This document shows positions 1 to 8,320 of a DNA stretch of 64,000 nt, one piece after another. How positions within the stretch are numbered: position 1 is the stretch's first letter; every line of letters starts with the position of its first letter. The notes beneath the pieces were generated by a model that was given only the letters and a program-made list of their open reading frames with translations, ran no database searches and had not been told where the DNA came from. The translations under genes and the position numbers were made by a program. The DNA comes from Burkholderiales bacterium (GTDB taxonomy: Bacteria > Pseudomonadota > Gammaproteobacteria > Burkholderiales > SG8-39), in the NCBI GenBank assembly GCA_017880775.1, contig JADGRQ010000004.1:1-64000 (forward strand), given 5' to 3'.

Positions 1-107
1 TCATGCTTGGTCTGCTCCCAGTCCCGGCGGAACGCCCCCTTCACGTTATCCCAGGCCGAGTCGTTGTCCTTGCTCCACCAGACGGCGTTATAGCGATTGC
101 TTTCCAT
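1..107 (-). CDS. Hypothetical protein, N-terminal part only
   Basis: An ATG on the minus strand at 107 follows a very strong ribosome binding site (AAGGAGG, eight bases upstream), and the frame stays open to the window edge. The 35 visible residues begin MESNRYNAVWW and are rich in Trp, Asp, Lys and Asn, with the later stretch WDNVKGAFRRDWEQTK. I recall similar small soluble stress-type proteins in betaproteobacteria with a WxxxKxxFxRDWEQTK stretch, but no function can be given. The C-terminus lies outside the window. Confidence 0.6.
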   Translation of the reverse strand, partial: MESNRYNAVWWSKDNDSAWDNVKGAFRRDWEQTKH

Positions 108-520
108 GATTGATGACCTCCTTCATAGGGTGAGGGCTTGAGAATGGAACGATAGGGAATTCAATCCAGCCTTGATCTCGATTCGCTGAGACCGCGCGCC
201 GGGAGAGAGTGCGGAAATCGCCGCAGCATGCGTATAACGGGCCTTATGTTCATCCTTGCGTCCCCTCCTTGGGAAGAGGACCGTAGTCCGCGCCGCCTTG
301 AGCAGGATCAGCGGTCAGTTGCCGAGCAATCTATTCCAACGGCCAGAGCGAGGCAAGCTCTTTTCCGCACCCCGGCCGTTTCGAAGCGATTTTTTCCGTA
401 CCACGGGTCAGGCGATATCGGAAACTCGGTGATAGGTCAGTAGCAAGCAGGTATGCCGGGGCCAACTCGCGGAACCGGGCGAACGTCCGCACTTGGTAGA
501 GTCGAGACGTGGCGCGGGGG
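108..520. other. Non-coding stretch, no gene seen
   Basis: Nothing convincing is encoded here. The first part (108-230) should hold the promoter of the leftward gene that ends the window. The remainder is probably the 3' flank of the group II intron remnant. Open frames in this stretch have no start signal and no recognisable protein similarity. Confidence 0.4.
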
Positions 521-660
521 CAATAGGTCCGATTTGTCTGTTGCCGCCCCTTTTCGTCTGGCGGTGCCCGAGTAACCTCGCCGTAGCTCCGTTTCCACAC
601 CCCGCTCATCGAACCGGACATGCAGATCTCCCGCATCCGGCTCTCGGACAAGACTTCATC
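521..660 (-). mobile_element. Group II intron 3' end remnant (domain V)
   Basis: Read on the minus strand, 643 down to 611 forms a 33-nt hairpin starting GAGCCGGATGC and ending GCATGTCCGGTTC, the classic domain V shape of bacterial group II introns. It is followed by GATGAGCGGGGTGTGG and a region whose spurious translation (the [14 protein letters not shown] type) is familiar from sequence next to such introns. No reverse transcriptase remains upstream; an insertion sequence starts at 968. It is therefore a dead 3' fragment. It is a different class from the intron at 50.5-52.5 kb, whose domain V has another sequence. Confidence 0.55.
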
Positions 661-967
661 CGTTGGCCCTCGGAAAGTCGCGTGGGTCGATAACGACGGA
701 GATACAGCCGAATACGCGTAGCCGGCTCCATCGATCATGACAATTCCACTCAACCACTTGCGCCTCCCGATTGCGACAGGCGCGGTTCCTCGAAAATCAA
801 TCCGAGTTCTTCCTTCGCTTGCACATGTGATGCCTTCTGCAACTTCTGAATATATCCGAGTTTCGTAGCGTTTCCCCAATCTCGTATCCCGCGCCGCTTC
901 CAGCATCCGCCTTGAACTGAGGTCCCTTCCCTCCAGCGCGTAGTCTTCAAAATCTCGGTCGGGAAAA

Positions 968-2047
968 TTACGCTGCGGCGCGGTAGTAGTAGTTGAGCAT
1001 TCCGCCGAGCCGTTGCCGGCGATGAATCAAAGCGTCGTTCGCAGCATCCCTCGGTTTTGCGCGGATCAACGTGTTATTCAGCCCCTGGCGATTGCGCTCC
1101 TCGTGGTAGTGGGCCATGTATTCACCAATCGCACGACGCAGCGACGCCTGCCCGACGAAGATCATCCTCCCCAGGGATTCCTCCTTGATCGAGCGAACGA
1201 ATCGCTCAGCGTATGCGTTCAAGTTTGGCGACATCGGCGGTAGCCGGATGACATCCAGTCCGCTCTCCTCTACAAGCGTCCTGAAACGCTGCGTGTACTT
1301 CGTATCCCGATCGACGATCAAATAACGCTTCGAAGCAAGCGCTCCGCTCTCCTCGTCTATCAGGTTTCGGGCCACTTGCAGCATCCAGGCTTCATCGGGC
1401 CGCGTCGTGATACCTGCGATATGCACCACCCGGTCGGCGACGCTGATCACGAACAGCACGTAGTGCGTCACGAGCCCCCTCGCCGTCCACACTTCCACGC
1501 TAAAGAAATCGCTCGCAGCCAAGACCTTCCAATGCGCCTTCAGGAACGTCGACCAAGCGGTGCGCTTGCCGCGTTCAGGCGCAGGCTCAATGCCATTGCG
1601 CTTCAGCACGTTGGCTACCGTCCCGCGCGCCACCTTGTGGTGCAGATTGCCCAACGCCCCTTGAATTCGGGTGTAGCCCCATCCGCGGTTCTCCTGGGCC
1701 ATGCGAACAACAAGGTCCGCGATCTCACGCATGATGCCCGGACGACCCGGACCACGGCGGTGCGTGAAATTCCACTTCTCGGCAACTAGCCGCCGATGCC
1801 AACGCATCAGGGTATCCGGAGTAACAAGGGTACCGAGGTCCAAGAGGGCTTTCCGCCCGACCACCTTCGCCTTCCTCGCAAGCAGCGCCCGCTCAGCATC
1901 TGTGAACCGAATGCGCTTACCGCGCATTCGCTCCTTGAGCAGGCGATTCTCGACTTGGAGGAACTCGATGACGGTGAGTTGACGGCGATGGACCCAGCCC
2001 GAGACGGCCATCAATAGGATTGTGAGCAACGGTGGCGCGGAACCCAT
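968..2047 (-). CDS. IS transposase, DDE (rve integrase fold)
   Basis: A 359-residue transposase with an N-terminal helix-turn-helix region (about residues 50-100) and an integrase-core catalytic domain. The DDE triad is visible: D in [11 protein letters not shown] in [10 protein letters not shown] and E in [14 protein letters not shown]. The organisation resembles IS3/IS481-type elements, but the family is not certain. The frame is intact. Terminal inverted repeats are not obvious; a short shared GAGGTCC occurs near 911 and, inverted, near 2067. The element separates the group II intron remnant from the small exported-protein genes, so this end of the window has been hit by insertions repeatedly. 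Confidence 0.85.
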   Translation of the reverse strand: MGSAPPLLTILLMAVSGWVHRRQLTVIEFLQVENRLLKERMRGKRIRFTDAERALLARKAKVVGRKALLDLGTLVTPDTLMRWHRRLVAEKWNFTHRRGPGRPGIMREIADLVVRMAQENRGWGYTRIQGALGNLHHKVARGTVANVLKRNGIEPAPERGKRTAWSTFLKAHWKVLAASDFFSVEVWTARGLVTHYVLFVISVADRVVHIAGITTRPDEAWMLQVARNLIDEESGALASKRYLIVDRDTKYTQRFRTLVEESGLDVIRLPPMSPNLNAYAERFVRSIKEESLGRMIFVGQASLRRAIGEYMAHYHEERNRQGLNNTLIRAKPRDAANDALIHRRQRLGGMLNYYYRAAA

Positions 2048-2095
2048 GTCAAAAGTCTACCGCGGACCTCGCGCGAATTGTTGGACACTACGGGG

Positions 2096-2509
2096 ATGAC
2101 AATGCGTGGCGTTCGTGTCCTTGAACTAACCTGTTTGCGCGTCATTCTGACCGCCATGCTGCTGCTCGTTGCCGGCCAGGTGCGGGCGGAGTGGGAGAAA
2201 GTCGCAGAAATCGAGCAGACCGTTTTCTACCTCGACCCCGCCACCATTCAGGTGAAAGGCCACTTGCGCCGGGTGTGGCAGCTGCGAGATTGGAAGGTGA
2301 AGAACAAAGACGAACCGCTGTCTGCGCGGATCCTGCGCGAGTACGACTGCAAGGATGCGCGCAACAGGGTACTGGCGGTCACCGAGTTTGCCGGCCCGAT
2401 GGCCACCGGAACCCGTCTGCGCAGCAGCGGCTTCGCGCCCGCTCAATGGGAGCAGATCGAGCGGAACACTGCGGGCGCGATCATGCTCGAGCGCGTCTGC
2501 TCGAGGTAG
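2096..2509 (+). CDS. Surface-adhesin protein E-like exported protein
   Basis: A protein of about 137 residues with an N-terminal hydrophobic signal (LRVILTAMLLLVAGQVRA, cleavage after RA) and a mature part typical of the adhesin-E-like family of betaproteobacteria: an early Trp, FYLDPATIQ, a long basic middle and a C-terminal CSR. Cysteines in REYDC and RVCSR could form a disulfide. Three in-frame ATG codons (2078, 2096, 2102) compete; GGGG lies just before the second and third, so the exact start is uncertain. It is probably periplasmic or surface-exposed; the role is unknown. Confidence 0.6.
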   Translation: MTMRGVRVLELTCLRVILTAMLLLVAGQVRAEWEKVAEIEQTVFYLDPATIQVKGHLRRVWQLRDWKVKNKDEPLSARILREYDCKDARNRVLAVTEFAGPMATGTRLRSSGFAPAQWEQIERNTAGAIMLERVCSR

Positions 2510-2741
2510 GACGGAGGCGGGATCGCGCGATGACGGGCTTTAGGCACGAGCAACGCGCGCAAAGGAGGTCCGGCAATCTCGGCAAATGCAATCGCAGCCA
2601 GAACGGCCGTGGCGGCCTCTTCTTCGTCATCGAGGACAAGGTGTTGGCGGACGGGATCTCGGACCTGATCGAGGGCGATACCGCATCGACCAAGATCCCG
2701 AAACCAGCCAAGAAGTGAGCGCGTGGGCGAGGAGTGTGCAA

Positions 2742-3077
2742 GTGAACGCGGTAACGGTGCTCTTGATAGGCTTTCTAGGTGTCGCTGCCCCAGCCAGTGC
2801 GGAGACCGTGGACGTCAAATACCGCGGCCCGGTCGACCTCAAGACCTTCGCTTGCGCGACGGTGATGCGCAGCAGCCTGGTGTGGCGCGTCTGCTATGAC
2901 CAACGCGAGCAGTACATGATCATCGACCTGCAGGGCACCTACTACCACTACTACGAAATCGACGCACGCACGGTGTGGGCCCTACTGGGCGCCAGTTCGA
3001 TGGGGCGCTACTACAACAGCAGCATTAAAGGCAATTTCGATTGCCGCACAAGAAGGGTGCCCGCATATCAACAGTGA
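2742..3077 (+). CDS. Exported KTSC-domain protein
   Basis: A GTG start with GGAG seven bases upstream gives a 111-residue protein with a signal peptide ending ASAE. The mature part carries a KTSC-like domain: DLKTFACATVMRSSLVWRVCYD, then a YYHYYEID stretch, then SMGRYYNSSIKGNFDCR. KTSC domains are small folds of unknown biochemical role that occur alone or next to lysyl-tRNA synthetase-like proteins. Four cysteines in the mature part suggest periplasmic disulfides. A longer upstream frame exists but has no start signal. Confidence 0.6.
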   Translation: MNAVTVLLIGFLGVAAPASAETVDVKYRGPVDLKTFACATVMRSSLVWRVCYDQREQYMIIDLQGTYYHYYEIDARTVWALLGASSMGRYYNSSIKGNFDCRTRRVPAYQQ

Positions 3078-3102
3078 CTGTTGGTACCCAACGGCCAGCC
3101 GG

Positions 3103-3333
3103 CTAACCTGATCGCCTCTTCTCAATCAAGGGCTTGAGGTCTTTTCCGTCCGCGCCCATGACCTGCCGACGGTGTTTTGTGAACTGATCTCGCTCTCGAA
3201 ACATGGTGCCACAGCCCCGGCACCCATACGCCTGAGTCATGCGGGACGCGCCATCACGGCCTTTGACTTCCACCTGCTTGAAACCATCCGATCCGCATAG
3301 CGGGCACTCGAAGGGAATGGAGATATTGGACAT
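3103..3333 (-). CDS. Small zinc-ribbon protein
   Basis: A 76-residue protein with two CxxC knuckles, CPLCG near residue 10 and CRGCG near residue 38, which should bind one zinc ion. The C-terminal third is basic (TKHRRQVMG). It resembles small zinc-ribbon proteins that accompany nucleic-acid enzymes. It lies back to back with the SRAP gene at 3394 and may share a divergent promoter region (3334-3393). Function is not known. Confidence 0.55.
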   Translation of the reverse strand: MSNISIPFECPLCGSDGFKQVEVKGRDGASRMTQAYGCRGCGTMFRERDQFTKHRRQVMGADGKDLKPLIEKRRSG

Positions 3334-3393
3334 ACTGGTATTTTATACACGATATGTCCTCCAGCTCGCAAGCCACCCTGCTAGGATTGCCCC

Positions 3394-4065
3394 ATGTGCG
3401 GCCGCTACGCCCTCCACGCGCACCCCGATGTGATCGCGCTCCAGTTCGCGCTGTCCGCCCCGCCTGAGTTCAAGCCCAGGTACAACATCGCGCCAAGCAC
3501 TGACATTCTGATCGTCCGCGAGGACAAGGAGCATGGCCGGCTGGGGGACCTCTACCGATGGGGGCTGATCCCCGGGTGGGCGAAGGACCCGAGCACCGGA
3601 AACAAGATGGCAAACGCCCGAGGCGAGACAGTGGCCGAGAAGCCGTCGTTCCGCGCAGCCTTCAAGCGCTGGCGCTGCCTGGTGCCGGCGAGCGGATTCT
3701 TCGAGTGGAGGGCAGTAGCCGGCAAGAAACAACCGTACTACATCCGCCCGAAGGGTGACGAGTTGTTCGGGCTCGCGGGCATCACTGAATTGTGGAACGG
3801 GCCGGACGGCCCGCTGCACACCGTGAGCCTGATCACCACCGAGCCGAATGAGCTGATGCGCGAGATCCACGACCGCATGCCGGTCATCGTGCCGCGCGAG
3901 GACTACGGTGCCTGGCTCGATCCCGGCAACCAGGACGTGGCGAAGCTGAAGGCGTTCATTCAGTCGAATCCGGCGAATCAGATGGAGGCGTACCCGGTGA
4001 GCAAGGCGGTGAGCTACGCGCGGAATGAGGGGGCTGAGTTGATAGCGCCCCTGGAAGAAGTATGA
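3394..4065 (+). CDS. SRAP / HMCES-type abasic-site protein (YedK-like)
   Basis: A 223-residue member of the SRAP family, which crosslinks covalently to abasic sites in single-stranded DNA and shields them. The defining residues are present: catalytic Cys2 exposed after Met removal (MCGRY), NARGET (Asn of the active site), the Glu in SGFFEW, and the His in HDRMPV. The length is normal for bacterial YedK. In other genomes it often associates with SOS or phage DNA. Here it sits in an accessory region beside a zinc-ribbon gene. Confidence 0.9.
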   Translation: MCGRYALHAHPDVIALQFALSAPPEFKPRYNIAPSTDILIVREDKEHGRLGDLYRWGLIPGWAKDPSTGNKMANARGETVAEKPSFRAAFKRWRCLVPASGFFEWRAVAGKKQPYYIRPKGDELFGLAGITELWNGPDGPLHTVSLITTEPNELMREIHDRMPVIVPREDYGAWLDPGNQDVAKLKAFIQSNPANQMEAYPVSKAVSYARNEGAELIAPLEEV

Positions 4066-4192
4066 AGAAGGCGGCAAACGACCCGAGCGCGGACCCGACC
4101 GTTACGCGCTTGCAGCGCTACACGACGCCGTTCGCGGTGATCGCCTACCACCACAGTGATGAGCGGCTTCTTGCTGTTGGTCCGCGGACCGG

Positions 4193-4561
4193 TCATCGCT
4201 TCCCCGCCGCAAAGGCGCCTTCGTTGAGGAAACGCCACCCTGCGGCGTCCGCCGCACGCCGGTCATCTGGCGAAGTGTAGGCTCGCAGTGAGTGGTCGTT
4301 ACCAACCATCACGTGCTCCTCCGCCGGAACGTATTGCTTGATCGCGACAAGAAAGTCCGCCTTATCCGTTCCGATCAAGCCGGGCCCAATAAAGGACAGC
4401 ACCCGGTGCCACTCGGGTACTTGCAACGTGACCGCAGCCCAGTTGCCGCACAACCCCAGCACGTGGCCTTCCGCTCGCAGCAGCGCGACCAGCGCCTCCC
4501 ACTGTACCGGCCCGTGAGAGAGGTACAGCGTCTCGTCCACATCAAAAGCGTACACCTTCAT
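4193..4561 (-). CDS. HAD-superfamily hydrolase-like protein
   Basis: A 122-residue protein starting MKVYAFDVDETLYL, where DVDET is HAD motif I (nucleophile and acid aspartates). A later MVGNDHSLRAYT fits motif IV. The protein is short and has no obvious cap domain, so it is a minimal HAD. Its ATG overlaps the stop of the upstream small membrane protein by ATGA, showing translational coupling. The substrate is unknown. Confidence 0.65.
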   Translation of the reverse strand: MKVYAFDVDETLYLSHGPVQWEALVALLRAEGHVLGLCGNWAAVTLQVPEWHRVLSFIGPGLIGTDKADFLVAIKQYVPAEEHVMVGNDHSLRAYTSPDDRRAADAAGWRFLNEGAFAAGKR

Positions 4562-4791
4562 ACGAATTTTCCGCCCTTCGCCCCACGCCCGAACGGGAAG
4601 TTCCACGCCCGCCGACGCCCCCACACCGCGCCCATCACACGGCCATCCGCGAGCAGCGCCGCCAGCGCGACCACCTTGCCAGAGAGTTCCTCCGCGCGAT
4701 TAACGCCCAGCCAGAGCGCCAGGAGCGCAACCGCCGCACCTGTACACACTCGAACAGCTGCGGAGAGCATCACGTATTCTGCACCACGCAC
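4558..4791 (-). CDS. Small membrane protein, unknown
   Basis: A 77-residue protein with one clear transmembrane segment (AVRVCTGAAVALLALWLGV) and a second weaker one, and a basic C-terminus. It is supported mainly by its ATGA overlap with the downstream HAD gene. It has no recognisable family. It could be a chance frame kept open by high GC, so confidence is limited. Confidence 0.35.
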   Translation of the reverse strand: MRGAEYVMLSAAVRVCTGAAVALLALWLGVNRAEELSGKVVALAALLADGRVMGAVWGRRRAWNFPFGRGAKGGKFV

Positions 4792-4939
4792 CGCATCGTG
4801 TCGGTTTACCGCTGCGGGGTGGATATGACGTGGCCGATAGAGTGGCGTAGGCTACTCGCCAGCGGTCGAGTCGAACTGACGGTATCCGTTATGCTTCCGC
4901 ACACCCGATACGATCCTGTTCGTTAGAGGGCCACTACGA

Positions 4940-5587
4940 GTGCAACCACCGAAGAGCGCCGTTTGTGTGATCTGTGGGTGTCGCCCAGCCACGACCCAAG
5001 ACCACGTTCCGCCGAAGGGCCTATTCAAGGGACTGGCAACACAACTGATTACTGTTCCGGCGTGCGCCACCTGCAACAATGGCTCCTCTTCCGAGGACGA
5101 AGATCTACGCTTCTACATCAGCATGCAGGTTGGAAAGCAAACCCCGGGGTCTGCAGCATTGTGGGATCAGGGTGCGCACAAAAGCCTCAAGCGCAAGACC
5201 CGTCTACGCACATCGGTTATCGCCACCGCTCGTGAAATTCGATTGACTGATGCTCGCGGAGAATGCGTGTCTCGCCTTGCCGTTGAGGTTCCAGCCCAGA
5301 CATATCAAACTGTATTCGAGCGTACTACGCGCGGCCTGTACTTTCACCATACAGGGAAAATACTGCCGCCAAGCGTGTCCGTCGAAGTCGCACCGCTCGA
5401 AGGTGTTCCCGACGTAAGCTCAGAGGAACTGCGATTACTTCAGCAGCACGCCATCGCCGGCGAGGCCTGTGTGTATAGGTTCGGCATCGCTGAAGAGCAG
5501 CCTGAAAGTAGTCTTTGGCTGTACGGCTTCTATGGAACGTTTTGGATCATGGCAACCACCGGCGATGATACGAACACAGCCCTCTAA
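4940..5587 (+). CDS. HNH endonuclease-like protein (probable integron cassette gene)
   Basis: A GTG-initiated 215-residue protein. The N-terminal 45 residues hold CVICG, DHVPPKGLF and CATCNNG, the zinc-knuckle and DH pattern of HNH-type nucleases. The remaining 160 residues are unassigned. The frame starts ten bases after a GTTAGAGG sequence and ends just before a well-formed attC site, the expected layout of an integron gene cassette. Candidate roles are DNA defence or anti-mobile-element activity, by analogy only. GC content is lower than in the flanking core genes. Confidence 0.6.
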   Translation: MQPPKSAVCVICGCRPATTQDHVPPKGLFKGLATQLITVPACATCNNGSSSEDEDLRFYISMQVGKQTPGSAALWDQGAHKSLKRKTRLRTSVIATAREIRLTDARGECVSRLAVEVPAQTYQTVFERTTRGLYFHHTGKILPPSVSVEVAPLEGVPDVSSEELRLLQQHAIAGEACVYRFGIAEEQPESSLWLYGFYGTFWIMATTGDDTNTAL

Positions 5588-5669
5588 GTACAGCTGGAAC
5601 GGACGGGCCACTAGCAGCGCGGCCCATCTGCGGTTCGCGTAGGCCCGCCGTTCACGACAACGTTAGGGC
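5588..5669 (+). other. attC recombination site
   Basis: Directly after the HNH stop codon lies a site ending in the attC right core GTTAGGG (5662-5668). Its arms GAACGGACGGGCC (5597-5609) and GGCCCGCCGTTC (5642-5653) are complementary with one unpaired A, the extrahelical base expected of folded attC bottom strands. The left core (CTCTAAG) is degenerate. The arms are the same as those of the attC at 48.4 kb in the integron array. Confidence 0.75.
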
Positions 5670-5678
5670 TACTTCCCG

Positions 5679-6104
5679 ATGCTTGACCGATCCGAGTGCT
5701 TTGAAAAGCCGGATGCATTGTTGACGGCCGCCTTGCTGGGCGACTTTGAGGCAGGGAAGATTCTCCTTGAGCAGGGAGCCGATCCGAATCAGCAGGATGA
5801 GCTGGGCCGCACAGCGCTCATGATCGTTATTCAGGAGGGGTGGGGCGAGTCATTCTGGGCTGAGCTGCTTGCTCAGTTCGGTGCCGATATCAACCTTCTC
5901 GACAACGATGGCGACTCCGCGCTTGACTTGGCAATCTTCTATCAGCAAGAGGAGGCAGCTCAGTTCCTTCGGGGTCGAAGGGCCATCGGTAAGGCCGGGC
6001 CATCCGCGAAGCAGGTTCGTGATGATGAGATCTACCGGGGATTTGCCGATGCAGATGCTGTGAAGCGACTTATATCAATGATCGATCGAAACAAAAAGCC
6101 CTGA
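5679..6104 (+). CDS. Ankyrin-repeat protein (probable cassette gene)
   Basis: A 141-residue protein with about two and a half ankyrin repeats. DALLTAALLGDFEAGKILLEQ then GADPNQQDELGRTALM is one, and FGADINLLDNDGDSALDLA is the next. It starts ten bases after the attC right core, as cassette genes do. Ankyrin repeats mediate protein-protein contact; no catalytic domain is present. No attC is visible at its 3' end, so the cassette boundary is lost there. Confidence 0.7.
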   Translation: MLDRSECFEKPDALLTAALLGDFEAGKILLEQGADPNQQDELGRTALMIVIQEGWGESFWAELLAQFGADINLLDNDGDSALDLAIFYQQEEAAQFLRGRRAIGKAGPSAKQVRDDEIYRGFADADAVKRLISMIDRNKKP

Positions 6105-6105
6105 C

Positions 6106-6352
6106 TTGCTTATGCCCCGCCCCCAGACACCGCTGCAGCCGCTCGGATTCTCGAAGGCAGCGATCAGATTTCGAGACGGCAAGTGCGTGGCAAGGTCGTT
6201 TTCGGTCCGCAAGCTCGGACGGCGAGTGGCGTTCGCCCGCGCTGTTGCGGCCCGAGCCGAGATGCTGGCGATGGTCGAGGACCGCCCGTACCTTTACGAC
6301 GACGTGGCGAAGCGATTTGCTACGCGGCGGGGGCCGAAGGCTCCCCGTCGGC
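6106..6352 (+). pseudogene. Possible AP2-like DNA-binding fragment
   Basis: A frame beginning just after the ankyrin stop encodes IRFRDGKCVARSFSVRKLGRR followed by a helix, reminiscent of AP2-type DNA-binding modules of phage integrases and homing nucleases. The frame then runs into the 3' end of the convergent cyclase gene, so it is at best a truncated remnant. No ribosome binding site is seen. This could be chance similarity. Confidence 0.2.
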
Positions 6353-7681
6353 TCAGGATCCCAGCCGTATACGATAGAGAACCGGCGCTACCGCGATGTT
6401 CTTCAGCTTGGCACCCTCGACCTTGCTGACGTCGAGCTGAAGCTTTTTCCTCACCATCTCGAACACTGGCTCGGAGATGCAGATTCCGCCGGGCTCGGCG
6501 TGCGGCTCGATGCGGGCAACCACGTTGACGCCGTCGCCGAACACGTCGTCGCCCGTGATCAGAACATCGCCGAGGTGGATGCCGATGCGTACCAGCACGC
6601 GGTCGTCCTCGTCCCTTCCGAGGTTCCAGTCGGCGAAGGCGCGTTGCGCCGTCAGCGCACAGTCCACCGCGTCGATCGCGCTGCGGAAAATCACCAAAAA
6701 TGCATCGCCGATGGTCTTGATCTCGCGCCCGCGGTGCGCCGCGATCGCGCCGCGCATGATGCGGTTGTGCTCCACGAGCTTGGCGTAGGCGCGTGCTTCG
6801 TCACGCTCCATCGCCTTGCTGTAGCCAAACATGTCGGTGAGCATGATCGCTACGAGCTCGCGCCCGGGCCCGCCGTCGGTCCCACTCGCTCCCGCCTGCA
6901 CGGGCATCGGCCGATCGCCGGCGGGACGCAGTTTACCCGCCCCGGCGTGCTTCGCTTCCTCCGCGAGGTGGCCGTTGTAGAGACCCACCAGCAGCACCGT
7001 GCCCCAGACGTGGTAAACCGCCGCCAGCCCGAAGCAGAGCGCGGGCAGCGTGAGCTCGTGGCCCCATACCGTGCCGCTGAGGAACAGATGCGCGCCCAGC
7101 ATCGGCGAGAACACCATCGGGAACGCGACGACGAGGAACAGCACCACCTCGTTCGACTTGCGCTCCCAGCGTTGCGCCAGCTCGTCGCCGAGCGCCGCAG
7201 GTTCCGATAGCAGCGCGCCCTGCCCAATCTCTCGTACCAGAAGCTCGCTCGTCTCATGTCGGCGCACTGCACCGAGCGCCCATAGCATTAGGACGAGCGC
7301 TCCGCTGTAGAACAGCGCGGAAGACACCCCGACCGCCCCGACGATACGGTCGTAGTTCGACACATCACCGACCAGGATCCACTGGTAGAACCACGAAACC
7401 ACCAGCGCCGCGGACAGCGCGGACAGGCCGGCCGCGCACCAGGGCGCCGTTGTCGACAACGCAAAGCCCCGCGCGCGGAAGGCCGCGAGCCGCACGGGAT
7501 CGGCGCCCTTTAGGTCGTCGCGCGCCTCCATTTCGCGCCAGCGCCGCTCGAGGTGCGCGCGGAGCGCGGCGGCGAAGCGCAGTACCGAATACACCCAGAA
7601 CGTGAGCAGCCCGAGCGCGAGGAAGCCGGTCGTCGAGAGTCGCTCGCCTGAGCCGAACGTTCCGCCGGTGAAAGCCGCCAT
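6353..7681 (-). CDS. Membrane-anchored class III adenylate/guanylate cyclase
   Basis: A 442-residue protein with an N-terminal membrane region (several hydrophobic segments over about residues 18-255) and a C-terminal class III cyclase domain (from about residue 280). The metal-binding Asp lies in IMLTDMFGYS and the second metal-site Asp in RIGIHLGDVLITGDDVFGDGVN. IKTIGDAFLV includes a substrate-region aspartate. It should make cAMP or cGMP from ATP or GTP at the membrane. Its start lies two bases after the frameshifted membrane gene upstream, so the two were probably one operon. Confidence 0.85.
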   Translation of the reverse strand: MAAFTGGTFGSGERLSTTGFLALGLLTFWVYSVLRFAAALRAHLERRWREMEARDDLKGADPVRLAAFRARGFALSTTAPWCAAGLSALSAALVVSWFYQWILVGDVSNYDRIVGAVGVSSALFYSGALVLMLWALGAVRRHETSELLVREIGQGALLSEPAALGDELAQRWERKSNEVVLFLVVAFPMVFSPMLGAHLFLSGTVWGHELTLPALCFGLAAVYHVWGTVLLVGLYNGHLAEEAKHAGAGKLRPAGDRPMPVQAGASGTDGGPGRELVAIMLTDMFGYSKAMERDEARAYAKLVEHNRIMRGAIAAHRGREIKTIGDAFLVIFRSAIDAVDCALTAQRAFADWNLGRDEDDRVLVRIGIHLGDVLITGDDVFGDGVNVVARIEPHAEPGGICISEPVFEMVRKKLQLDVSKVEGAKLKNIAVAPVLYRIRLGS

Positions 7682-7682
7682 C

Positions 7683-8320
7683 TCAGCCCCAACCGCCCCA
7701 CAAGAACGGCACGATGAGCGCGCTTACCAGCAGCATGATGGGCAGCGCGAACCATACGAGCTTCGCAAAGCCACCCGCGTGCACGGGTTCGGGCCAGTCT
7801 TCCTCCATAAAGCCAAGTGTGACGCCGCGCGCCGGCCGCCATTCGAGATTCCATAGCATGCCGGCAAGGATATAGAGGACGGAAGATGCCGCCATGTTGG
7901 ACCACCACGTGTTGGGATACCACCCCCGTCGCGGACCACGAGGTAGATGTCATAGCACCAGCTCGCCGAAAAGAGCAGCGCGCACAGCGCCACGTATGCC
8001 TGCCGCCGCCCCGCCTTCCTCCGCAGTGTGCGAAATAGCGTGCCGACCGCCCAGGGCGCTGTGGCGAAGGCAAGCACCGACATCATCAGCGCATCGAAGT
8101 AGTCCCAGGTCGGGTCGCCCGTGTACGGCGCGATAACAGTGATGCCGGCGGCGGCGACGACAAATGTCGCGATCTTCCAACGCTGCAACAGGTAGCGCCG
8201 GTACGCGGCACCGGTGAAGTTGAAGTCCGCGGGTCGCCGCACCACCAGCCCAAGCGCTACCAGGCAGGCGGCACTCCAGCCCGCTATGTAGACGTAGAAG
8301 AACGGCTCGATTTGATTCAT
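7683..8320 (-). pseudogene. Multi-pass membrane protein with a single frameshift
   Basis: Two minus-strand frames join into one plausible protein of about 211 residues. The first (from the ATG at 8320) covers MNQIEPFFYVYIAGW through SWCYDIYLVVRDG; the second continues WYPNTWWSNMAASSVLYIL to the end FLWGGWG. The switch falls in a run of five G bases near 7925; a sixth G would restore one frame. Hydrophobic segments lie throughout. It precedes the cyclase and may have been a sensor partner. A sequencing or assembly error in the homopolymer is as likely as a true mutation. Confidence 0.6.

Noticed and set aside
331-906. Minus-strand 191-codon open frame
   Set aside because: It is translated intron and flanking sequence. 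It spans the domain V hairpin and has no ribosome binding site.
2530-2718. 62-codon plus-strand frame MTGFRHEQRAQ... between the adhesin-E-like and KTSC genes
   Set aside because: No ribosome binding site and no family pattern. LFFVIEDKVLADGISDLIEG looks protein-like, so it is left open but not called.
4062-4280. 72-codon frame overlapping the SRAP stop by ATGA
   Set aside because: It runs antisense through the HAD gene's C-terminus, has no family pattern and shows random composition after residue 45.
4840-4930. Possible attC upstream of the HNH gene (GTTAGAGG at 4922)
   Set aside because: The right core is plausible, but no paired arms or left core were found, so it is not listed as a site.
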